This document shows, piece by piece, positions 35,089-47,739 of a DNA stretch of 64,000 nt; positions within the stretch are counted from its first letter, which is position 1, and every line of letters starts with the position of its first letter. The notes under the pieces were generated by a model, which made no database searches, was not told the origin of the DNA, and saw only the letters and a program-made list of their open reading frames with translations. The translations under genes were made by a program, and so were the position numbers. The DNA is from Muscardinus avellanarius. Taxonomy: Eukaryota; Chordata; Mammalia; Rodentia; Gliridae. The stretch spans positions 27,250,821 through 27,314,820 of the forward strand of contig OY726563.1 in the NCBI GenBank assembly GCA_963383645.1, in the 5' to 3' direction.

Positions 35089-36451
35089 TAGAACTTTTAA
35101 AAATTGGCTTGAGTGATTTAGGACTTTTGAGGTTGCATATGCATTTTAGAATTATTTTCAGACTGTAAAAAATGTAATTTATTTTTTTAGGGATTACAAT
35201 GAATCTGTATCATACTTTGTTTAGTATAGACATTTTAACAATGTAAAACTTTTCAATCTATGAACATAGAATATATTTCCATCAATTTGCTTCTTATATC
35301 ATATTAAATCATATTTAATAATATTCAATTGTTTTCATTGTATAGGCATTTGACTTCTTTGGCTATAATTATTCCTAATTTTTATTGTTTTGATGATATT
35401 TTAAAGATTTTGTAATTTTTCTGATAGCTCATTGTTAACATAAACAAATATTGATTTTTTGTTGATTTTGTTTCTTGCAACTTAATTTTTTAAATTACTT
35501 CAAAAATTTTAATGTAATAAGATTTTTTACAAATAAGATCATGTTACCAGCAAACAAAGACAATTCAACTTCTTCTTTTCCACTTGAGAAGAATTTTAGT
35601 TCTTTCATTATCTAATTACTCTGAATAGGACTCGCAGTACTATGTTAAACACAAAAGTGTTAAGAATAAAAATTTTTGCCTTGTACCAGATCTTACAAAA
35701 AAAAATTTCAGTTATTCCCCAGTGATTATGATCTTAGCTGCAGACTATTCATAAACAGTCTCTACAGTGTGAAGGTAATTTTCCTCATATTTTTCAAAAA
35801 ATATTTTTTTCATTATGAATAAATGTTGAAGTTTGTCCAAGGCTTTTTCTGCATCTATTACTATGATCATGTGGCTTTTATCTTTCATTCTGTTAATGTT
35901 CTATATCACATTTTAGATTTTCATATGCTAGACCTATCTTGAATACAAGGTATAAATCCTACTTGGTCATAGGGTATCATTTTTTGTGTTATAATCTAGT
36001 TTATTAATATTGTATTGAAAATTTTTGCATTTATACTCAACAGAGATATTTATTGTTGTTTTTTTGCACTACCTTTGACTGGCCTTGATATCAGTGTAAT
36101 TCTGGTCTCAAAAAAATGGAGTTTAGAAGAAATGTCCCATTGTCTACTGGTTGGGATAATTTGGAAAGGATTGGTCTTAATTCTTTGAATATTTGGTAGA
36201 ATTTACCTGTGAAACCATCTGTTCCTGTGATTTCTTTAATGAAAATGTTTTCTTTACTGTGTCAATCTCTTTGTTATTAGTTGGTTCAGGTTTTATATTT
36301 CTTCTTGATTCTAACTTAGTAAGTTATATGTCTACAGGAATTTATTCATTTATAATTTGTCCAATTTTTGGCATATCATATATGTGTTCATGGTACTCCA
36401 CTATGGTCTTTTTATTTCTCATGCAACTGTTGTAACATCTTTTATTGCCAC

Positions 36452-38238
36452 TTCTATTATTTTTTATTTTTATGTGGGTCAAATTAAAAATGACAAACAT
36501 TCAGACTGTGCTTGGTGCCCTTTCCCCATCCCCTGCTTCCCCTTCCCCCTCCCAACAATGAGTGTCCAGGTTGACCATGCTACATTCATACTTTTACATA
36601 TACTCAGATATAGCTCCTTCATTAATCAACCTCAGCCTTCTTCTTCTCCTATCCTTTCATTCTAGCTTTGCTGAGGTTTCCCTTCTATTTTCTGGTGTCC
36701 ATCTGGAATCCCTAATACTCCCTAGTTTGGGCATATTAGAGAAAACATATGTCTCTTCTCTTTCTGTGCTTGGCTGATCTCACTTAACATAATGTTCTCT
36801 AGTTCCTTTCATCTTCTTGCGAATGACTGGATTTTGTTCTTCTTTATAGCTGAATAGAATTCTATTGTGTATATTTCCCATAATTTTGCAATCCATTAAT
36901 CTGTTGATGGATAGCTAAGTTGGTTCCATATTTTGGTTATTATGAATTGTGCTGCTATGACCATGGTTATGAATATGTTACTGTCGTTCTCTGATTTAAA
37001 CCCCTTTGGAAAAATACCCAGGAGTGGTATAGCTGGATCTATTCCCACCTTTCTTAGGAATTTCCACACTGATCTCCAAAGCAGCTGAACTAGTTTGTAC
37101 TCCTACGAAGAGTGTAAAATAGTTTCTCTTTCCCCACATCCTTGGCATCATTTGTTGTTATTTGATTTCTTTATGCTTGCCACTCTGGCATTAGATGGAA
37201 TCTCAGTGTAGTTTTGATTTGCATCTCCCTGATGGCTAATGATGTTGAACATCTTTTTATGTATCTGTTAGCCATTTGTATCTCTTCTTTTGTGAAATGT
37301 CTATTTAATTCAGTTGTCCTTTTCTTGATTGGGTTATTTGTTTTACTAGTGTAGAGTCTTTTGAACTTTTTGTATATTCTGGATATTAGCCCTGTATCAG
37401 AGTGGTGGCTGGTAAAGATCTTCTCCCATTCTCTAGGATTTCTCTTTAGATTCTTGATGATTTCCTTTGACGAGAAGAAACTTAAAATTTGATTCCATCC
37501 CACTTGTTAATTCTTGTTTTAATTTCCTGTGATTTGGAGGTCTTGTTGAGAAAGTTACTACCTATGCCTATATGTTGGAGGGTTGAACCTATGCCCTCCT
37601 CTAATAGCTTCACAGTCTCTGGTCTAATTTCTAAGTCCTTGATCCATCTCAAGTTGATTCCTTTACACAGTGAGAGGTAAGGATTTATTTCCATCTTTCT
37701 ACAAATGGATAGCCAGTTCTCCCAGCACCATTTGTTGAAAAGGCAGTTTTTTAACTAGCATATGATTTTGGCCCCTTTGTTAAAGATCTATTATTGACTA
37801 TAGGTGTGTGGGTTTGTTTCTGTATCTTTTATTCTGTTCCACTAGTCATATGCCTTTTATTGTGCCAATACTATGCTGTTTTTACTACTATTGCTCTATA
37901 GTATAATTTGAAGTCCGGGATTGTGATGCCTCCTTCCTGGTTCTTCTTGCTGAGAATTGCTTTGGCTATTCTGGATATTTCCTTTTTCCATATGAAATTA
38001 ATGACTGATTTTTTTTAGGTCTCTAAAGAATGTCATTGGTATTTTAATAGGAATTGCATTGAATCACTTTTGGCAGAACAGCCATTTTGATGATATTTAT
38101 TCTGCCTATCCATGAGCACGGGAGATCTTTCCATCTTCAAAGGTCTTCTTAAATTTCTTTCTTTAATGTTTAATAGTTTTTGTTGTAGAGATCTTTTGTA
38201 TCTTTGGTTATGTTTATTCCTAGGTATTTTATTGGCTA
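36452..38238 (-). mobile_element. 5'-truncated L1, lineage A 3' end
   Basis: Minus-strand L1 begins at the A-rich end (about 36452) with a 3' UTR of the same type as 20625 and 50190. It runs through the ORF2 C-terminus to the PIKYLGINL region at 38238, where it is truncated. Recognisable peptides are FFSSKEIIKNLKRNPREWEK (37503 down) and NPYLSLCKGINLRWIKDLEI (37694 down). Frames are broken repeatedly. It is inserted in older minus-strand L1. Confidence 0.85.
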
Positions 38239-38326
38239 AATGAGTGATGTGTGCATGTATGTCTCCACCATCTTGTACTCCATTAAGATGTATGACTACA
38301 ATGTACCAATAAAAATTTAAAATATG
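38239..38326 (+). mobile_element. L1 3' terminal fragment, lineage B
   Basis: gagtgatgtgtgcatgtatg, ccatcttgtactccattaag and tacaatgtaccaataaaaa match the 3' ends at 12000, 45880 and 52830. It directly abuts the opposite-strand L1 at 38238. Confidence 0.8.
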
Positions 38327-39230
38327 ATTAAGGCACTATGCATGTTTTATAAAGATTTTAATCTTGTTAGCTGATGTTCTTTTCCCATCATTCCTAACTT
38401 GGTTTTAATATGCTGGTGTTTTTGGTTGTTTTGTATTGTTAGGCTTTGATTCTTCGTGTGTGTGTGTGGGGGGGGTATGGGTGTGTAACTTCTATAGGCA
38501 TTTTCTTCATGCTTACTATAGGGTTTATATATGTTATAGTTAAATCATCTCAGTTGATAACTTTACATCTATACATGAACTTTAGCCAATTATCACACTT
38601 CTACCTCTTATATGCTTTAATATTATATACTACTATTATCACAATTATTTTTTTTTGTGGTACTGGGGATGAAACCCAGGGGCATTCTGCCTCTGAGTTA
38701 CACTCCCATCCCTACTTTTTATTCTTTATTTTGAAACAGGGTCTGACTGAGCTGCAAAATCTTCATTAAGTAGCTGAAGCTATCCTCGAACTGTGATCTT
38801 CCTGTCTCAGCCTCCTGAGTGCTGGGATTACAAGCATGCACCACCATGGCTGGCTTCTATTATCACAATTTAATTCTATGTACTTTGTGTATCTGTTAAT
38901 ATAATTTAGTGATTTTAATACTTTTTTAACTTTATTCTATAATTTTAAAAAGTTGCATAGCACTGGTATAATAATACAGTATTCTGTTTGTCTGTTCACT
39001 TTTACCAGTTACTTTCATAATTTATCCTAATGTAATTCTATTTGGTTTCCTTCCATTTTAACATGAAATCCCTTTAGCATTTCTTGCAATGCGGGTCTAG
39101 TGGTGGTGATAGTATTTTTACTTCACAGTTTTTCTTTCTTTCAGCACTTTAAACATATCTTCCCTCTACCTTCTGCCCTGTAGCTTTCTCTCACTTGGAT
39201 TGCTAACTTTCCATCCAAATATGAGAAACA
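38327..39230 (-). mobile_element. Old L1 remnant including ORF1 region
   Basis: gcatttcttgcaatgcgggt with tttctttcagcactttaaac and atatcttccctctaccttct (about 39075-39185) is the complement of the L1 ORF1 C-terminal region. It is the likely 5' continuation of the old L1 before 36451. The part before 38640 is only weakly recognisable. A short TG/G tract lies at 38456-38474. Confidence 0.5.
38633..38870 (-). mobile_element. SINE, B1-ID composite, with 14-bp TSD
   Basis: ctattatcacaatt at 38633-38646 and 38857-38870 is a perfect target-site duplication. The insert starts with poly(T), then gtggtactggggatgaaacc, and ends ccaccatggctggctt. Confidence 0.95.
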
Positions 39231-39590
39231 TAATTTTTTTGTGCAATCATGTTTTACCCTTGGATGAAATAATATGTTTCTGCTATGTAATTTCATGACA
39301 TATTCCTCCTGTCTTTGTAAAAATGCTTATGCTTGATTTGTAACACTTATAAAACACACAGTTATAGGCACTGTTGTTTGATTACACACATGCATATAAC
39401 ATATACAAACACACACTTGTATATATGCCTATCTATATATATTTGTTTATGTGTCTATATCTATTCACATAATTACTCACTGATAGCTTCTATACAGTTA
39501 CCACTTAAAGGTCATACTGAGTCTATAAGGGGATCTACTATTATATACATTTATAGAAAATGTAACTGGCAAGGCTCACACAACTATATT
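39231..39590. other. Unique AT-rich stretch
   Basis: Nothing recognisable beyond short CA- and TA-rich patches near 39385-39450. Confidence 0.45.
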
Positions 39591-39594
39591 TTTT

Positions 39595-39790
39595 AACATT
39601 TTTTGTATACTATTAGTTCTTGGGACTGGAGATCATGTTTGTCTTGTCCACTACAATATACTAATTCCCAGAATATATACAATATATTCTATTGATTTGT
39701 TCATCCTGTAGAACTTGCTCTATGCAATGTGCTGTACTAAGCACTGGTGATATGAAAATGATTAAAACAGACACAAAGCCTATTTGTATG
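39595..39790. repeat. Old interspersed repeat, name uncertain
   Basis: gactggagatcatgtttgtc recalls an L2 3' part. tgctgtactaagcactggtg with atatgaaaatgattaaaaca recalls another common ancient mammalian repeat. Confidence 0.35.
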
Positions 39791-39862
39791 GAGCATATGG
39801 GCTATGGCAAGAGTTCTAAATTCAGATTCAAGCATTCGTGGATAGAATTCAGATATCTCTTA

Positions 39863-39884
39863 AGATAAGATAAATATCTTATCT
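39863..39884. repeat. 10-bp inverted repeat
   Basis: agataagata at 39863-39872 is complementary to 39875-39884 with a 2-nt loop. Confidence 0.85.
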
Positions 39885-40329
39885 CTGGGATAAGAAAAAT
39901 ATTACATTTATTTGATTAATATCTAATTGAAATTTATTATTTTCATGGGTTTAAAGTTTTAAAACTATAAACCATACTAGTATTGTAAGTATGACTTTAT
40001 TGTAATAAAATAACAAGTATTTCTGGTCAGTTATAGATGTTCCATTTATCTAAAATATTTTCACATTTATCACTATTGTGACATGTTTTTGTTAAACCTG
40101 CAACTACATATTGCTATTTAAAGTGTTGATAAAGAAGTATGCATATTATCATAATTTTTAAATAGTTAGAAAACAGTCTTTCATTATAACTTGTTTCTGC
40201 TGTAACCCAAAATGTTTTATTTTGTATACTTAAATATAATTCTGATGAGCTTCAAAACATATTAAAGGCTCTACAGTTTTATGACTAAGTTTTACGAGGT
40301 GTCAAAAGGTTCCATGTTAGAACCATGGT

Positions 40330-40580
40330 GTAGAGGATATAAGAATATAGTATATTGTTTAAAGAATTTTATTCATAATCATACAATCTAAGTTCAAGTA
40401 ACAAATAAATGGATTAAAATAGATTTATTCTAGGACAAGTAACTTAACCTTAGTTTACTGTTCTGTAAAATAGTGCTAATAAGTGCTCTTTTGCATTCTT
40501 GCTGTAAGAATACAATAAGACAATGACTGTAAAATATTTAGTCAAGTTCCTGACATTTATTACCTTTCAATAACTGTTGG
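40330..40580 (+). mobile_element. MIR SINE, diverged
   Basis: ggacaagtaacttaacctta, gtttactgttctgtaaaata and gcattcttgctgtaagaata, then tgactgtaaaatatttagtc, follow the MIR order. Confidence 0.65.
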
Positions 40581-40664
40581 GTTATATTCATGAAACATGA
40601 AATACTAAATGTATATGACAAAAATGAGAAAATAGAAAACAAAAGATTAATAAATATTTTTAGA

Positions 40665-41345
40665 CCTGGAACTCTCCATACACTACTGATGAAAAATTTA
40701 AATGGGAAAGCCACTCTGAAAAGCACTTGGGCAGTTTCCTTAAAAAAATTGTAAATAGACTCTAATAGCATGCTTTCTACTCTGAAAGAAATTGAAACTC
40801 ATGTCTCTATGTATCTAAAAGAAAAGAAAGCATATGGCCTCTAACTAAGCTTGTACATGAATATTCATGGAAGCTATATTTGCAATAGCCTCAAATTGAA
40901 ATTAATTCATGTGTATAATTATCTTGCTGGGTAAGCAATCATGGTATATCTACACAATAGAATAATATTTTGTCACTAAAAGGACTGAACTGTCGATACA
41001 TGTATCTGCATGAAGGAACTGCAAAAGAATTAAGGTAACTTCAAGAAACCAGACAAAATGAGTACAGGATGTATGATTTTATTGATATAGAACGGTGTAA
41101 TATGCAAATGATTTTATAGCAGCAGCAGCCATAAGCAGATTACTAATTGTCTGGAGAAGGTGGGGGTGAGAAACAAGAATAGTGGTTTCAAAGAGACACA
41201 AGAAACCTTTTGGATGATGGATATAGTCACTGTGTTGGCTGCTATAGTTTCATTGATATAATACACACAGGTATCATAAGTCACATTGTACATTTCATAT
41301 GTGTGTAGTGTATTCTATATCAGTTTTACTTCAATAACACTGCTT
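40665..41345 (+). mobile_element. Ancient L1 3' end
   Basis: gggaaagccactctgaaaag, cacttgggcagtttccttaa, tcatggaagctatatttgca, atggtatatctacacaatag and attctatatcagttttactt follow the 3' part of an old L1 ORF2 and its 3' UTR. All frames are degraded. Confidence 0.7.
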
Positions 41346-42099
41346 AACAAACCTTTTACCATATTTTTAAAAATTCATAATTTGAGTTAAAATGTAACAC
41401 TGTCACTTTCTTAATAGTTAATCTACAAAACTTGATAAAGAGCATATGCTCAAAATAATTCTTTCATCTACGTATAATAAACCTGAACATACCAGGAAAA
41501 TATTTTCCACCATCTGCTATGTATAGCTCTTTATGCCATTACTGAGTAATGTGTTTAGCTGATCATTCTCCAATAAGAGGAAAATTTTATTCTATTCAAC
41601 ATACAGTTTTATTTATTATGAGCATCTAAGCCAGTAAAATAAACTATTAGGCTGGTTACGAAATGATCATATGCATAAAATCTAAGGTATTGATCAATAC
41701 TAGCTTATTGCTATATAAATCTATGGTACAGAAATCCTTGGCATAAGTTTCTTATGTTAAAGAATGATTAAATATTGAAGAAATTGATTTTAAAATTTAC
41801 TTTATAGCAAAGGATATCCTACCAAACTAAATGAGTACTTGGAGGGGAAGAGGAAAACTGGGAAAAATTCAATTGAGTCCACTTGACAGGCTGAAAACAA
41901 TAAAATGCATACCCACATACGATTTTTCACATGCCATGTTTAATGTGTTAATATAACAAATTAACCAAACCACTACACTTTTAAAAATTAGTGCCTCTGT
42001 GAAGTTGGTTGAATCAAGAAAAATAGATCATGGTTTCATTATTCAATTTTAATACTGTGATCCATTCCATAGTTGAAATCAGCCAAAAGATCATTTTAA

Positions 42100-42100
<1 letters not shown>
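41346..42100. other. Unique stretch
   Basis: Nothing recognisable was seen. Confidence 0.45.

Positions 42101-42101
<1 letters not shown>

Positions 42102-42147
<46 letters not shown>
42102..42147. repeat. (CA)n microsatellite
   Basis: An uninterrupted AC tract. Confidence 0.98.
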
Positions 42148-42149
<2 letters not shown>

Positions 42150-42179
42150 TATAATATCATTATCTCAAATTCTCAAATT

Positions 42180-42720
42180 TCTTCAGTGGTTTCCTATAAC
42201 CTTTAGAACAAAATTCCTTACTATAGCCTCTAAGTCCCTGAGTAGTACTTCCCCTCATACTTCTTTTACTCCCTTCGTCCATACTATAGATCGTTTATAC
42301 ATATTCTTACTTTTCTCCAATTACACTAACAAGTTTTATTTCTCATAAAACATGCCAAGCTTATCTTGGTACATTTTCATTGGTTTTTTTCTTCCTACCA
42401 AGAACATCTTTCCACACACATAGCAAAACTCATTCTTTTCCTGGGCTTTACTCAAATGCCACCTCCTCAGAAAGCCTTTTCTGTACTTTTCTCTGTTAAA
42501 TAACGCTACCCTGACCTCGATCATTTTCTGTGTCTTTGTCCTGCTTCCCTTTTCTTTATTGCACTTGTCGTCACCTACTAGCAAATTATTGATTGGTTGA
42601 CCAAAAGATTTTTCTTTCAATAGACTACAGTTTCCACAATGGAGATTCCTTTGTATCCCTTGTTTACCACTCTATCTCTAGTACATAAATAATGGTACAG
42701 CATTAATATTAAATATGTAT
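42180..42720 (+). mobile_element. L2 3' region
   Basis: ctctaagtccctgagtagta, ctccaattacactaacaagt, acatgccaagcttatcttgg, ctcaaatgccacctcctcag, aaagccttttctgtactttt and atctctagtacataaataat reproduce the L2 3' order over 500 bases. The antisense 94-codon frame (42336-42620) is a by-product. Confidence 0.75.
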
Positions 42721-42934
42721 ATGTATATACACACATATATCTACACACACACTATATATATATATATATATATTTATACCTACATACATATGTACATATA
42801 TGCAGTGGAGATATATATATATATATAGCATAAATACACACACATATAACCTCCTCTATATCCCTGGTACATTAACAAACCCTAGCATGCAGTTGTAGGT
42901 CTATATCTGTGTGTATATATACATATGAATGTAT

Positions 42935-42967
<33 letters not shown>

Positions 42968-42975
42968 TATATACT
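42721..42975. repeat. Complex TA/CA/CATA-rich microsatellite cluster
   Basis: Alternating (TA)n, (CA)n and (ACAT)n tracts, including (ATAC)n at about 42937-42960. Confidence 0.9.
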
Positions 42976-42980
42976 AAAAG

Positions 42981-43285
42981 AATTAATGAGCAAAACTGGG
43001 CATGGTGGCACACTCTTGTAATCCCAGCATTTGGGAGGCTGAGACTGGAGGATCGTGGTTCATGGACAGCCTCAGGTACTTAGTGAGGCCCTCCACAACT
43101 TAGTGAGACCCTGTTTCAAAATAAAGAATAAAAAAGAAATAGGGAAGGAGGTATAGCTCGGAGATCAAATGCCCCTGACCCACAAAAAATAAATAATAAA
43201 AGAATAGGACAGGCCATGTAGCTCAGAGGTCGAATGCCCTTGTGTTCCATCTCCAGACTCGCAAAAAAGAAATTAATGAGCAAAA
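42981..43285 (+). mobile_element. SINE with two right halves and 15-bp TSD
   Basis: aattaatgagcaaaa at 42981-42995 and 43271-43285 is a perfect target-site duplication. Inside are one B1 half (42996 to about 43135), a shortened ID half (43141-43190, ggtatagctcggagatcaaa) with an A-rich spacer, then a second complete ID half (43206-43270, catgtagctcagaggtcgaa). Confidence 0.93.
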
Positions 43286-43748
43286 TTATTTCTATTATTA
43301 ATGTTATTATTTGGCTGCCTGGAGGGAGCTTAAGATATTTGTATTTCTTATATATGCTTTGCTCTCAATATATGGGAATACATGTTTTCATAAAAAGTAA
43401 CAGAAATTATAAAAATAGCTTTGTGAGACCAATTTTTATATAAAAATATAAATAGTACCTAATATAAGTTTATGAGGTCTATGCCTATAATAGTGATATT
43501 TCACTACCTTGATGGTTATAAACTACTAATAATTAAAATACAATCTTGTGAATTATTTATCCTTTCATTCAATCTGTTTTATACTAGAAATGTTTCTGGA
43601 CGTCGTGAATACTATTGTCCTCCTGAAGTTCATAATTTTATGAAAATTTATGGATAAATAGAAGTTTGATGAAAATTAAATGCAATAGCATTTTAAGAAG
43701 CATATGAATATGAGACCAACCATATCATAAACATTCTTAAATGTAGAA
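43286..43748. other. Unique stretch
   Basis: The small frames at 43234-43443 and 43472-43657 have no recognised family. Confidence 0.45.
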
Positions 43749-43749
43749 C

Positions 43750-43892
43750 TAGCTTGGGATTATGGCATATGCCCATATTTCTAGTACTTGGGAGGCTGAG
43801 ACTGGAGGATTGCAGGGTGGAGACCATCCTTGGCAACTTAGCGAGATCGTCTACAATTTAGTGATACTGTGTTTTAAAATAAAAAATAAATT
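43750..43892 (+). mobile_element. SINE, B1 half only
   Basis: gcttgggattatggcatatg, cttgggaggctgagactgga and gtgttttaaaataaaaaata; no ID half follows. Confidence 0.75.
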
Positions 43893-44420
43893 ATAAGTAG
43901 CTATTGCATAGAGCAAGGAACAAAAGCCAAGTGAGTAAGTTAGAAAATTATTAAAGATCTGAGAAAAGACCTCCATGTCAAGAGAACAATGAATAAAAAT
44001 GGGAGAAACATGATAGCAAGATGATGACTTCAAGATAAGATGAATGTAGATTACATGATGCTTGATTGCCAACCATATTAAAGATTCTGGATTTTATTGT
44101 AGGTACATTGGAAAGTCACTGAATAGTATGCAATAAGTTACATGATTGATTTTATTACAAACAGAAACAAGGTGATGATAGTTTTATATAGAAAAAAGAC
44201 TTTTAAGAGATAATTTCAGTATATCAGGCAATACAACTTGAATAAATTGTTAGCAAAAATTAGAAGGGAATAGTGAGAATAAAAAGATATTTAATAGGAA
44301 GACTTCATATTGATTAGAACATGAAAAGAGTTCAGGAATTTGAAAGAGTAAACATTTACTCCCACATTTTTAATCTGAACAAAAGTAAACTGGGGCAGAT
44401 TTTCTGGAAAAAGTCAGATT

Positions 44421-44662
44421 GAAAAGAGGTTTTTGTTTTTTTTTTTTTGCGGGTCTGAGCATGGAACCCAGGTGCATTTGACCTCCGAGCTACATCCCCT
44501 GCCCTATTTTTTATTCTTTATTTTGAAACAGGGTCTCACTAAGTTGCAGAGGGCCTCACTAAGTAGCTGAGGCTGTCTGTGAACCGCGATTCTCAGATCT
44601 CAGCCTCCCAAATGCTGGGATTACAAGCGTGCACCACCACGCCCGGCTGAAAAGAGGATTTT
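44421..44662 (-). mobile_element. SINE, lineage I, with TSD
   Basis: gaaaagaggttttt (44421-44434) and gaaaagaggatttt (44649-44662) form a 14-bp duplication with one mismatch. The insert (to 44648) runs from poly(T) and gcgggtctgagcatggaacc to ccaccacgcccggct, with CpGs kept. Confidence 0.95.
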
Positions 44663-44901
44663 GATTTTCTTTTTGTTTAAGTTTAAAACCGGTCTGCAGT
44701 TTGCATAGATAAGTTTATGGTGTCATGTACCATTCAGTGATTTATTTAACACTTTATTCTTTGGTTTTAAAAGTTATAGTTCTTAAAAATATTTTGTTAA
44801 ATACTAGGCATTTTATTACTAAATGTGATATATATGCTCTTTGTGCAAAATATTTTCAAGTAATGTAATTAATTTAAATGTATTAATTTAAATGTATTAC
44901 T

Positions 44902-45113
44902 AGCCAGGCGTGGTGGCGCACGCTTGTAATTCCAGCATTCGGGAGGCTGAGACCGGAGGCTCGCGGTTTGCGAACAGCCTCAGCTACTTAGTGAGGCCCT
45001 CTGCAACTAAGTGAGACCTGGTTTCGAAATAAAAAATAAAAAAAATAGGGCAGGGTGTATAGGTCGGAGGTCAAATGCCCCTCAGTTCTATCCCCAAACC
45101 CGCAAAAAAAAAA
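44902..45113 (+). mobile_element. SINE, lineage I, CpG-rich
   Basis: gccaggcgtggtggcgcacg, attcgggaggctgagaccgg, tcgcggtttgcgaacagcct, an AT-rich linker, then ggtcggaggtcaaatgcccc and aaacccgcaaaaaaaaaa. One of the least decayed lineage I copies. Confidence 0.95.
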
Positions 45114-45794
45114 GCATTATTAGTCCATAGTTGATATAAAATATATTTTGTTATACTATAAAATGAAATCCTTGTGAGATATAACAGCAATGATACACAG
45201 AAGAACTCAGGTATTAGTGTATGAATTTGAAGAAAAACATTTCAGATTTGACAGTATTTGACCATAAGTGAAGTAGCATGCATTTGAAAATACAGCCTAG
45301 AAATAGTATATGCCATGAGAAGGAATAAGAGCCTAATGTGATACCCTGAGAAACTATCATCTAATGGCTCAATGAAAAAGAATCAAATAATCAGGATACA
45401 GGAAATTAATTCTCTGACAGTAAAGCAAAAAATCAAATAATATGTGGCATTATGGAGGTTAAGGGGCTAGGGAGTTTAATGAATGAGGAAATTGTCAAGT
45501 GTGTAAAACATGGTTGGGAGATGCAATGAGAGGATGACTAAGAAGTACAGGATTTAGAAATATAAAAGATACCATGAGCTGAATGTGAACAATTTCAGGC
45601 ATATAGTAAAAGTAGAAACAAGTTAGAACAGTTTGAAGAAAGGAAAAACATGAGACAGTAATAAGTAAAAATTTGCAGGTAACACATTTAAAAATTTTAA
45701 TATTTAATTTGTTTTGTCCTTAATACCATGTAAAATTGATCATATTAAATGAATACTTAATGAGTTTATCATATTAAATATACAACATTCTAGA

Positions 45795-45970
45795 TAATTT
45801 TTGTATGTTCAGAAACATATCAAAGTCAATGAGAAGGAGGGAGGGGGGAGAGATTGGGGTGGGAATTGGGAAAGAGCTCAATGAGTGATGTTTGCATGTA
45901 TGCCTCTACCATCTTGTTCCCCATTAAGATATATGATTACAATGCATCAATAAAATATTTTACAAATGAA
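45795..45970 (+). mobile_element. L1 3' terminal fragment, lineage B
   Basis: aacatatcaaagtcaatgag, a G-rich tract (45833-45870), gagtgatgtttgcatgtatg, ccccattaagatatatgatt and atcaataaaatattttac. Confidence 0.85.
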
Positions 45971-46169
45971 ATAAAGAAGAAATATAGTGCATAAGAATAC
46001 TAAATCTCAGGTAGGCAAGATCAGGTATAATTTTTTTCTTATCCAGCTTATTACTCTTATAACCCCTACATACCCTTTTTCTGTTTCATTGAGTACACCA
46101 TAATTTTATATCATATTGGGAAACAAAGTATTAGAAAAACACATGCACACACTCTTGTTGCTCTCCCTA

Positions 46170-47394
46170 CTGTGCTCTCCCTTCACCCAGCTAGTCTTTG
46201 AGATTTGAATCAATAATTTTGTATATGCTCATAGCATTATTTTTATTATTTCATTCTTTAAGACTTCATCATCTCCATCTTTCCTAATACCTTTGTTCAG
46301 TCCCCTAGAATCTCCTCATCAATCTGTTGTTGCCCCAATTACCAAATATCCCTTTAGCTTCCACATATAAGAGAGAACATAAATCATCCTGTTCTTTGGG
46401 ACTGGGTGTACTCATTTAGCATAATATTCTTAAGTGCCACCCATTTTCCTGCAAATGATATAATTTTGTTCTTTTATATGGCTGAATAAAATTCAAAAAT
46501 TTCATTGTGTGTATATAACAGAGTTTTGTGATCCATCCATCCATTGGTGGACATCTAGGCTGATTTCATAATTTGGCTATTATAAATTGTGCTTATATGA
46601 ACATGAATATGCATATGTAATTATAATATTCTGATTTTATTTCTTTCCAAAAGATGCCCAAGAGCTTCTACCCTCACCTCACTGTCACATGAGCATCAGG
46701 GTACCAAACTCTTTATATACATGTTGCATCAGTTACTGAAAGAAATGTATTCCAATGTCCAATATGACTTGATTTTTTTCCAGGTCTCAACTTAGTTGTT
46801 AATTTTATTTTAATAATCTTGAAGGTATACTATTAGGTGAATCCAAATTTTATATTCCTTTTGATTTAATCTGCTTTGCTGTTATAAGATGCTTTTTGCC
46901 TCTTATATTATTTATGACTGAATATCTTCCTTTTCTAATATCAGCATAGCCATAATAATAATTTTGTTAGAATTTACATGCTCCTTTCATCCTATAGTTC
47001 TCATTATAATTAAAGGGGTTTTATTCTAAACAATACTGAGCTCTGTTTTTCCCTAGTATAATAATTTTGGCTTTTGGCCAAACATTTAATATGTAGTCTA
47101 CAATTCTGTAATTTTCTCCGATTATCACATTCTTTATCATTTTTTACCATTGCTCCCTCATATGTTTGATATTCTACAAGTAATTGCTATTAGTCTTGCT
47201 TTAAATATTCTGTTTATATACTTAGCTATTTTTAACCATTTTTGGAGAAGTTAATTTATTCTTGCATATCTCCTTTTTATCCCAAATCATTTTTTCAGCC
47301 TATAGAAAGTCTTTTACAATTTATGTTGTTGTAGAACTGCTAGAGATCAGATGACATTGAACATCTTTATTTCACCATCATTTTTTGGACAACT
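46170..47394 (-). mobile_element. Ancient L1 remnant
   Basis: 46300-46660 is the complement of an L1 3' region (ccacatataagagagaacat, gtgatccatccatccattgg, ttggctattataaattgtgc). 46830-47394 resembles ORF2 endonuclease to ORF1 sequence of an old L1. The middle of the element is missing. Confidence 0.6.
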
Positions 47395-47739
47395 TTTTAT
47401 TTTTCATGACTATAGATTTACATACAATTGTAGGAAATAGTGCGAAATAGTTTTTACACTTCTCTTTCAGCTTACTCCATGGTAACATGTTTCATAACTG
47501 TATAACTATCACAATCAGGAAATGAACAATGAGACAATCATATTTAGATATATGATTTTACATGCAGTCACTTGTATATGTGTGTGTGTCTGTATATATT
47601 GGCCAAAGAAATATTACAACAATGAATTTCATGTTAGTAACACTGGAGTCTTAATATAAAATTCTTTCATTACAGTAATCTATTTTGCTATTTTTTCAAT
47701 GTTATAGCTATCGCCCCAATATTCTTCTATTTGTTGGCT

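Larger units (their letters stand above)
33061..36451 (-). mobile_element. Old L1 (3' UTR through reverse-transcriptase region), interrupted
   Basis: The plus strand shows the complement of an old L1 from its 3' end inward: 33100-33510 (tagtttccatatataagtga, ttggctattataaaccgtgg), 33740-33925, 34340-34860 (gcctgaggttttgctggcat, ccatttattgaagaggctat) and 35090-36450 (ttctgcatctattactatga, gtagaatttacctgtgaaac). It is interrupted by SINEs at 33530, 33929 and 34866. No frame survives. The younger L1 at 36452 cuts it. Confidence 0.75.
44060..45690 (+). repeat. Possible ancient interspersed repeat interrupted by SINEs
   Basis: attctggattttattgtagg with cattggaaagtcactgaata (about 44082-44125) and later aatgagaggatgactaagaa (about 45525) recall an ancient mammalian repeat whose name I cannot recover. 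Two SINEs split it. No gene was seen. Confidence 0.3.

Noticed and set aside
36452..38326. Twin-primed single L1 spanning the strand switch at 38238
   Set aside because: The minus-strand part already contains its own 3' UTR and tail and belongs to a different 3' UTR lineage from the plus-strand tail.
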